A DNA stretch of 29,134 nucleotides. Origin: Sulfuricurvum sp. IAE1 (lineage in GTDB: Bacteria; Campylobacterota; Campylobacteria; Campylobacterales; Sulfurimonadaceae). The position numbers were made by a program, and so were the translations under genes. Below are positions 23,490 through 29,134 of the stretch, piece by piece. How positions within the stretch are numbered: the stretch's first letter is position 1; each line of letters starts with the position of its first letter. Where the stretch lies: contig CAMBHX010000004.1 of assembly GCA_945867285.1 (NCBI GenBank), forward strand, positions 1 through 29,134, given 5' to 3'. Under the pieces are notes generated by a model. It was not told the DNA's origin and searched no databases. It saw nothing but the letters and a program-made list of their open reading frames with translations.

Positions 23490-25481
23490 ATGAAAGTATA
23501 TACACACTTATTTTGTTCAAATGAAGCACTTAATCTCTTTCTACATGAGAATGATATTAGTGATTCCATAAATCTTCTTATTCAATGTTTTGATGGTACC
23601 TTAGATGTTGAAAAAACATCTGAAGTGTTGATAAATCTCAAGAAAATTCTTCCAAACGCTTACATCATCGGCTCTAGTACCGATGGGGAAATCATCGATG
23701 GTGATACAAAAAATAACTCTTTGATCCTTAATTTTTCACTTTTTGATTCCACGAATATTGTAACCTACATCAAAAAAATCGAAAAAGACAGCTTTGCCCT
23801 AGGCGTTGAGATTGGTACACTCTCATCGTTACACAATGCCAAAGCAGTCATCCTCTTTGCCGATGGACTTAACTGTAACGGAGATGAACTTATCAAGGGT
23901 ATCAGTTCTACCCATTCAGATGCCCTTTTTGCTGGAGGAATGTCAGGCGATAATGCTTTATTCAACCAAACATATGTCATTTTGGATGATACTATTTACT
24001 TTAACTCAGCCGTAATCGCATTTTTATCCGGGAACACCCTTAGAGCAAACAGTAATTACTCATTTAATTGGATTCCAATCGGACCAATTTTCACCGTAAC
24101 ACATGCTGTTGATAATCGTATCTACACGATTGATGACATACCTATTGTTCAAGTCTATCGTGAGTACCTAGGCGATAATGTTGCCAATGCGTTACCAGCA
24201 GTAGGGGTTGCATTTCCATTGATTATGCGCTCATCCGGAGATCTTATCGGTCGTTCTGCTATGGCGATTTATGAGGATGATTCTCTCCTATTTGGTGGCA
24301 ATATTCCCCAAGGGGAAAAAGTACAAATTGGTCTTGGCAATGGCAGTCTGATGATTGAAAATACCGATGAAACATTACGAAAAATTAATACCTACCAGCC
24401 TCAAGGAATCTATATCTACTCATGTATGGCGCGACGCCGTTTTTTAGGGGACTCCATACGCAGTGAGATTTTTCCTCTTCAGCAGATTGCACCAGTAAGT
24501 GGGTTTTTTACCTATGGAGAGTTTTACACCAATCAACTCCAAAAGCAGTGTTCACTTATGAACCAAACCATGTCCATTCTAACACTTTCAGAAGACCCAA
24601 TACATACACAATCGCTGAAAAATTCATTCCAAAAAGTCACTCATAATGATTGGTCAATGATTACCTTTAATGCATTATCACATCTTATCGATAAAACATC
24701 AATTGAACTTCAGATGCTAAACTCCACTCTAAAACGCCGTATTAACCAAGAGATTACACAAAATCGTGAAAAAGACAAAATGATGCTCTCTCAAGCCAAA
24801 CGAGCTACCATGGGAGAAATGATAAGTATGATAGCTCATCAGTGGCGGCAGCCAATAGCAACTATCGGGTTGATCTCAGACAACCTTGCTCTAGATGTTG
24901 CTTTGAATGAAATAACGACGGAAAAATTAACAGCATCTACCTCCATGATAAACGACCAAGTGCAGCACCTTTCAAAAACTATTGATGATTTTAGTAACTA
25001 TTTTCGTCCTGAAAACAATCAAGAAAGTTTTCGAATTGAAGAATTTTACAATGAGATTATTGCCATAATTGGTACAAGCCTTGAGCATCGCGGAATATCG
25101 ATCTCATTTGATTTTGAACCCGATTCGATCATTACTACCCATAGAAGAGAACTGATGCAAATTTGTTTAAATCTTATCAATAATTCAAAAGATGCTATCT
25201 TAGATAAAAAAATCAACAATGGATACATCCGTTTCTTACATCGATTTGTAAACGACAAAGACCAAATTCATATCAGTGATAATGGTGGTGGTATTTCTGA
25301 TGAGATCATGGATCGTATTTTTGATCCCTACTTCAGTACCAAAACTGATAAAAATGGGACAGGATTGGGACTTTATATGTCAAAAACTATCGCACAACAA
25401 CATCTAAATGGTGATTTAATTGCTATCAACAACCCTGATGGTGCCGTTTTCATCATAACAATTTCGCAAGGTAGATCATGA
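23490..25481 (+). CDS. FIST-domain sensor histidine kinase
   Basis: Cytoplasmic kinase of 663 residues. Residues about 25-215 match the FIST N-terminal domain (NAYIIGSSTDGEI, VILFADGLNCNGDEL, FAGGMSGDNA) and about 225-360 the FIST C-terminal domain (PLIMRSSGDLIGRSA, GIYIYSCMARRRFLG, VSGFFTYGEFY). FIST domains are proposed small-ligand sensors, perhaps for amino acids. A coiled coil (about 402-435) leads to H450 in IAHQWRQP and complete N, G1 and G2 boxes (CLNLINNSKDAI, SDNGGGIS, GTGLGLYMSKTI). Membrane segments are absent, so the ligand must be intracellular. The stop overlaps the next kinase by ATGA. Confidence 0.92.
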   Translation: MKVYTHLFCSNEALNLFLHENDISDSINLLIQCFDGTLDVEKTSEVLINLKKILPNAYIIGSSTDGEIIDGDTKNNSLILNFSLFDSTNIVTYIKKIEKDSFALGVEIGTLSSLHNAKAVILFADGLNCNGDELIKGISSTHSDALFAGGMSGDNALFNQTYVILDDTIYFNSAVIAFLSGNTLRANSNYSFNWIPIGPIFTVTHAVDNRIYTIDDIPIVQVYREYLGDNVANALPAVGVAFPLIMRSSGDLIGRSAMAIYEDDSLLFGGNIPQGEKVQIGLGNGSLMIENTDETLRKINTYQPQGIYIYSCMARRRFLGDSIRSEIFPLQQIAPVSGFFTYGEFYTNQLQKQCSLMNQTMSILTLSEDPIHTQSLKNSFQKVTHNDWSMITFNALSHLIDKTSIELQMLNSTLKRRINQEITQNREKDKMMLSQAKRATMGEMISMIAHQWRQPIATIGLISDNLALDVALNEITTEKLTASTSMINDQVQHLSKTIDDFSNYFRPENNQESFRIEEFYNEIIAIIGTSLEHRGISISFDFEPDSIITTHRRELMQICLNLINNSKDAILDKKINNGYIRFLHRFVNDKDQIHISDNGGGISDEIMDRIFDPYFSTKTDKNGTGLGLYMSKTIAQQHLNGDLIAINNPDGAVFIITISQGRS

Positions 25482-26287
25482 ATAAACAATCCGATCTTCT
25501 CCAACAACTTTCGCTCGAAGAACAACTTCAAGAAGCCCAAACTAAAATTCATCTTTTAGAAACAATGATGATTGAGCAGTCGCGATTGGCAATCATGGGA
25601 GAAATGATTGGGATGATTGCTCACCAATGGCGTCAACCCATTACCATCATCGGGATGATAACCAATAACACAATTTTAGACGTACAATTGGGAGAATCAA
25701 CACAAGAACAACTTCTCGAAGATATGGATTTGATTGATAAACAAGTCCACTATCTCTCTCGAACGATTGATGATTTCAGAAACTTCTTTCGTCAAAACAA
25801 ACTTCCTCAATCGGTCACAATGAGAGATATCTCCAATGAACTGCTCACGATTTTTGGCAAGACGTTTGATAATAATCATATTGCACTCACTTTTGAAGGA
25901 GCAATGGAACTGGAGTTTACTACCTATAAAAATGAGATACTTCAAGTATTCCTCAATCTTCTTAGCAACTCCAAAGATGCAGTCGAACTAAAAGCAATTG
26001 AAAATCCTTATGTCTGTATTACCGTAGCCACATCCAGCAATTTTATTGTTTTTGAGATTCAAGATAACGCTGGTGGTATACCCGATGAGATTATTGGACA
26101 GATTTTTCAGCCTTATTTTACAACAAAATCTGAAAAAAATGGAACAGGACTTGGCTTGTACATGTCCTCGATTATCATTGAAAAACACCTCTTTGGAACC
26201 ATTACAGCAGCTAACAAAAATCAAGGAACAAGTTTTACAATCACCCTCCCAATCAAACAAGACCCAAAGAGAGCATATGTCTACTGA
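25478..26287 (+). CDS. Minimal soluble histidine kinase
   Basis: Short kinase of 269 residues made of a coiled coil (about 5-35), H49 in IAHQWRQP and an ATPase domain (FLNLLSNSKDAV, QDNAGGIP, GTGLGLYMSSII). There is no sensor domain. It is very like the kinase core of the FIST protein just upstream, suggesting a duplication of the catalytic half; the two could form heterodimers so that the FIST sensor also controls this copy. G1 reads DNAGG where DNGGG is usual. Its end overlaps the next gene by 11 nt. Confidence 0.9.
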   Translation: MNKQSDLLQQLSLEEQLQEAQTKIHLLETMMIEQSRLAIMGEMIGMIAHQWRQPITIIGMITNNTILDVQLGESTQEQLLEDMDLIDKQVHYLSRTIDDFRNFFRQNKLPQSVTMRDISNELLTIFGKTFDNNHIALTFEGAMELEFTTYKNEILQVFLNLLSNSKDAVELKAIENPYVCITVATSSNFIVFEIQDNAGGIPDEIIGQIFQPYFTTKSEKNGTGLGLYMSSIIIEKHLFGTITAANKNQGTSFTITLPIKQDPKRAYVY

Positions 26288-28025
26288 AATACCTCTAATT
26301 GATTTACTTGAATCGCTCAAAAAATGTGCTCACGATCTAAAAGTCCTTTACGTCGAAGATGATCTTCAGATACAAGAACAATATCAACATTTTCTCTCTA
26401 AAATATTTTCACACGTTGACACGGCCAATGACGGAGATGAAGGGTTGAAAATGGCATTCAAAAATGGTTATGACATCATAATCAGTGACATTAAAATGCC
26501 TATTCTTGATGGTTTATCCATGCTTCAACAAATCAAATGGCACAATCCAGATCAAGCAACACTTCTTATTACAGCCTACAAAGAAATTGACTATTTGTAT
26601 GATTCAATCGAACTTGGAGTAGATGGCTATATTTACAAGCCAATGGACCAAGCCAAAACAATTAAAACACTTCATAAAATAGCTACGCGATTAAAGATGC
26701 AAAAAGAAATTGAAGCACATAAAATTGCCCTTGACAAGATGCTCGAAACAAAAGGTCGTGAAATCATCCATATCCAATCAACAGATCATGTTACTGGACT
26801 CTCATCACTAACAAAACTTGAACAAGATATTCTTATTAATCCAACCTCTTCACTGGGACTGTTAAAAATTAAAAACTTCAAAAATATCAACGATTTATAC
26901 GGCTACGAAAAAGGAAATCAGCTTCTCAAGCAAACCGCTACATTTTTAGAAGAGATGGTTACCACTAAATTTTTCATCCCTCATTGCACCCTTTATCGTC
27001 TTAGTGGTGCCCATTTTGTTATTTTAAGCCAAATCGATATTGACACTCTAAAGAAGCATATCCATACTATTATCGAACAATTTGAAGAAACAGAATTCAA
27101 GCTCGATGACAGATTAATGTTATTTGAGATGGATGCAGGAATAGTAGGATGTGAAGATGGATTGTCCATTTCTCATGCCGACTCCGCATTGCGCGAAGCC
27201 GAAATCAGTGGAAATATCATCACTTATCATGAAAATATTTCGATTCTCAAGCAACGTTCCGAAATGCTTCACTGCGAAGATCAAATCAAGCGCGCTATCA
27301 AAGAAGATCGATTCATCCCCTATTATCAGCCCATTATAGATAATAAAACCAAAACTATTTATAAATACGAAGCACTTGCTCGACTAGAATTGAACGATGA
27401 ACATCAAACCATCATCTATCCTGGCTCCTTTATACCTGTCTCCAAAAAAACTAAAACCTATCATCTGATTACCCGCCTAATTATCCAAAAAGCACTTCAT
27501 GACTTTAAAGACTCTGAGTGTATGATCAGTCTGAATATTTCAATTGACGATATTAGGCACCGCTCTACGTGTGAATTTATTATTGAACAAATAACACTAT
27601 TTCCAGATCCACAACGGATTGTTTTTGAGCTTCTTGAGTCCGAGGGGATCGGTTCATACGATCAAGCCAAGCACTTCTTTAGCGAAGTAAAAAAATACGG
27701 TTGCCGTGTTGCCATCGATGATTTTGGTTCTGGTTATTCCAACTTTGAACACCTTGCGAATCTCAACATCGACTACATCAAAATCGACGGTTCACTCATC
27801 TCAAAACTCACACAAGACCATTTGTCCTATGTCATTGTAGAGATGATTTCAACCATCGCTTTAAAAATGGGCTTTACAAGCATAGCAGAGTACGTCTCAG
27901 ACAATGAGATCAATACGCTGGTCTCAAAACTCAATATTCATGAATCTCAAGGATTTTTATATGGTAAAGCAATCCCCTTTAATGAATCGATGAAACGAGT
28001 CAAACCAGCAATGTTTGCAACATAA
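26277..28025 (+). CDS. REC-GGDEF(degenerate)-EAL c-di-GMP phosphodiesterase
   Basis: Protein of 582 residues. Receiver: E27-D28-D29, phospho-acceptor D71 (SDIKMP), KP at 121-122. GGDEF-type domain (about 165-320): the active-site loop reads SGAHF at 243-247, so cyclase activity is not expected. EAL domain (about 328-575): catalytic residues look complete, with EALAR at 365-369, LNIS, FELLES, DDFGSGYS, IKIDGS, AEYV and ESQGFLYGKAI. It should therefore degrade c-di-GMP under control of phosphorylation by the two kinases upstream. The start at 26277 gives a normal receiver; an upstream extension in the kinase gene's shadow frame is not plausible. The stop codon lies within the operator at 28014. 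Confidence 0.92.
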   Translation: MSTEIPLIDLLESLKKCAHDLKVLYVEDDLQIQEQYQHFLSKIFSHVDTANDGDEGLKMAFKNGYDIIISDIKMPILDGLSMLQQIKWHNPDQATLLITAYKEIDYLYDSIELGVDGYIYKPMDQAKTIKTLHKIATRLKMQKEIEAHKIALDKMLETKGREIIHIQSTDHVTGLSSLTKLEQDILINPTSSLGLLKIKNFKNINDLYGYEKGNQLLKQTATFLEEMVTTKFFIPHCTLYRLSGAHFVILSQIDIDTLKKHIHTIIEQFEETEFKLDDRLMLFEMDAGIVGCEDGLSISHADSALREAEISGNIITYHENISILKQRSEMLHCEDQIKRAIKEDRFIPYYQPIIDNKTKTIYKYEALARLELNDEHQTIIYPGSFIPVSKKTKTYHLITRLIIQKALHDFKDSECMISLNISIDDIRHRSTCEFIIEQITLFPDPQRIVFELLESEGIGSYDQAKHFFSEVKKYGCRVAIDDFGSGYSNFEHLANLNIDYIKIDGSLISKLTQDHLSYVIVEMISTIALKMGFTSIAEYVSDNEINTLVSKLNIHESQGFLYGKAIPFNESMKRVKPAMFAT

Positions 28026-28048
28026 TTGCAACACTAAACCTATATACT
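28014..28048 (+). promoter_or_regulatory. TTTGCAACAC direct-repeat box 3 with -10 box
   Basis: TTTGCAACATA (28014-28024) and ATTGCAACACT (28025-28035) form an 11-bp direct repeat, followed after 7 nt by TATACT (28043-28048), one base from the -10 consensus. The first unit overlaps the end of the EAL gene. It probably drives the PAS/receptor pair. A second possible -10 (TATAAT) lies at about 28063-28068. Confidence 0.65.
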
Positions 28049-28093
28049 ACTAACTTTAGTTTTATAATCTAATTATAGTATTTAAGGAAGTAT

Positions 28094-28495
28094 ATGAGTA
28101 TTTATACAGTGAGCGGTAATGAAAGAGTTCTCTCAACAGAAGCATTTCTCGTCAGCGAAACAGATGACAAAGGAAATATCCTCTTTGCCAACGACAACTT
28201 TTGTGAAGTAGCAGGATACACTATCGATGAATTAATCGGTAAACCCCACAATATTGTCCGTCATTCCGATATGCCAAAAGCAGCATTCAAAGATTTATGG
28301 GATACCGTAAAAAGTGGTAGTACATGGACTGGTTTTGTCAAAAATGCCGTTAAAAACAGCTCCGAGTATTACTGGGTCTATGCAACTGTTTATCCTGTTT
28401 TACGTGATGGCAAGCACTACTACATGTCTTGCCGTAAAAAACCCACTGAAGATGAAATAACATCCTCAATAGCCCTCTATAAAACACTGAAGTAA
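28094..28495 (+). CDS. Aer/CetB-like PAS sensor protein (second copy)
   Basis: A 133-residue single PAS domain nearly the same as that at 8966: FANDNFCEVAGY, ELIGKPHNIVRHSDMPKAAF, LWDTVKSGSTWTGFVKN, YYWVYATVYPVL. One difference in the Aer signature is HSDMP in place of HPDMP. FAD binding and redox sensing are likely by family but not shown. AAGGAAG lies before the start. It precedes a soluble receptor by 10 nt. Confidence 0.9.
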   Translation: MSIYTVSGNERVLSTEAFLVSETDDKGNILFANDNFCEVAGYTIDELIGKPHNIVRHSDMPKAAFKDLWDTVKSGSTWTGFVKNAVKNSSEYYWVYATVYPVLRDGKHYYMSCRKKPTEDEITSSIALYKTLK

Positions 28496-28505
28496 AGGAA
28501 AAATA

Positions 28506-29134
28506 ATGTTTGGAATCAATACTAAAGATACACAACTGTTAGAAAACATCATCAATGAATCTTTTGATATTTTTGAAGGAAAACGAAATGTGTTTCGATA
28601 TTCAAAATCTAAATTTTCTAATAATAGCCTCAATAAAGTGAAGCAAATCATAGAAATTAGAATTCAAAACATGATACTTCAAAATCAAAAAGATATGTAT
28701 GCTGTTGCAGAATCTCAACGTATCGTTTCACGAGTCAAAAATGGATGGTATTCCGAATTTATTGAGGCGATTCCAGCCTCTTCAGAAATGAATTCCTTTA
28801 AAGTCACCTTGAACGATATGATAAATAGCAACCGAAAACGCTTTTTAGAGATTGATGAGATTTTAGAACTCTATGTGAAAAATGACTATACTCGTACAGC
28901 CAAACTCTCTCCAACAGATGAAAAAGGAGGTATTTTAGAACGACTCGTTATGGGACTAAACAACATGCATCAATCAATTACTACTATGCTCTCAAACACA
29001 CTCCAAAACGGGATGGATCTCAATAGCGACGCTCAAGACCTAAAACAATCAGTCGAAGCGCTATCAACGGCAAGTAATCAACAAGCGGCAAGTTTGGAAG
29101 AGACAGCAGCAGCGATGGAAGAGATGACAAGTAA
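28506..29134 (+). CDS. Soluble methyl-accepting chemotaxis protein, partial (runs off the window)
   Basis: The first 209 residues of a chemoreceptor without membrane helices, cut by the window end. It opens MFGINTKDTQ like the receptor at 9377, has a HAMP-like region (about 120-155, LYVKNDYTRTAKLS), and enters the methyl-accepting coiled coil (LSTASNQQAASLEETAAAMEEM), nearly identical in both receptors. The N-terminal 115 residues have diverged much more than the coiled coil. The signalling tip and any C-terminal pentapeptide lie outside the window. Confidence 0.92.
   Translation, partial: MFGINTKDTQLLENIINESFDIFEGKRNVFRYSKSKFSNNSLNKVKQIIEIRIQNMILQNQKDMYAVAESQRIVSRVKNGWYSEFIEAIPASSEMNSFKVTLNDMINSNRKRFLEIDEILELYVKNDYTRTAKLSPTDEKGGILERLVMGLNNMHQSITTMLSNTLQNGMDLNSDAQDLKQSVEALSTASNQQAASLEETAAAMEEMTS

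Noticed and set aside
26046..26276. Longer N-terminus for the REC-GGDEF-EAL protein
   Set aside because: The extension is a shadow of the preceding kinase's ATPase domain in another frame. ATG at 26277 gives a standard receiver.
17816..28048. CRISPR array suggested by repeated TTGCAACAC words
   Set aside because: The repeats are only 11 bp, in pairs, kilobases apart, each in front of a gene; an operator explains them better.

Overview
The window looks like a chromosomal segment of a free-living member of the Campylobacterota (Epsilonproteobacteria), in the style of Sulfuricurvum or Sulfurimonas. This is inferred from the AT-rich, densely packed genes, several histidine kinases with the HQWRQP-type H-box common in that phylum, 7TMR-DISM sensor kinases paired with OmpR-type regulators, and Aer/CetB-type PAS proteins beside membrane-free chemoreceptors. 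No rRNA, tRNA, intact transposase or CRISPR array was seen.

Left part (1-8.9 kb), accessory in character. It starts with a HipA-family kinase toxin gene followed by a small HTH (HipB-like) gene, in the reverse of the textbook order. Two response-regulator/7TMR-DISM-kinase modules follow, one on + (1761-4306) and one on - (6244-8816). Between them lie two decayed genes on -: a secreted protein with a nonsense codon at its signal-peptide border, and the C-terminal remnant of a ShlB/FhaC-type two-partner-secretion transporter. An intact DUF3800 gene follows. Each RR/HK module is preceded by a perfect tandem 11-mer that ends exactly 7 nt before TATAAT, which suggests module-specific autoregulation.

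Right part (8.9-29.1 kb), all on +: one very large taxis and signalling locus. Order: Aer-like PAS protein, soluble chemoreceptor ending in a CheR/CheB-docking pentapeptide, CheZ-like protein, cheY, cheA, cheW, cheR, cheD, cheB, an unknown gene; then histidine kinase, REC-kinase hybrid, REC-PAS protein and a beta-propeller/alpha-solenoid protein; then FIST-domain kinase, second soluble kinase and REC-(degenerate GGDEF)-EAL phosphodiesterase; and finally a second PAS + soluble chemoreceptor pair cut by the window edge. The two PAS/receptor pairs bracket the locus.

Three copies of a direct-repeat box (unit close to TTTGCAACACT, 11-bp period) sit immediately upstream of the three downstream blocks, at 17816, 23448 and 28014. 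Two are followed after 7 nt by a -10-like hexamer. These blocks are therefore probably one regulon under an OmpR/PhoB-type regulator. A reasonable model is that energy or redox state is read by PAS proteins and soluble receptors and passed to CheA/CheY, with methylation/deamidation adaptation (CheR, CheB, CheD). Accessory kinases, single-domain regulators and a c-di-GMP phosphodiesterase would link taxis to a motile/sessile switch. CheA is unusual: where a CheY-binding P2 domain would be expected it has a low-complexity acidic linker with repeated FGFF/FGL motifs.
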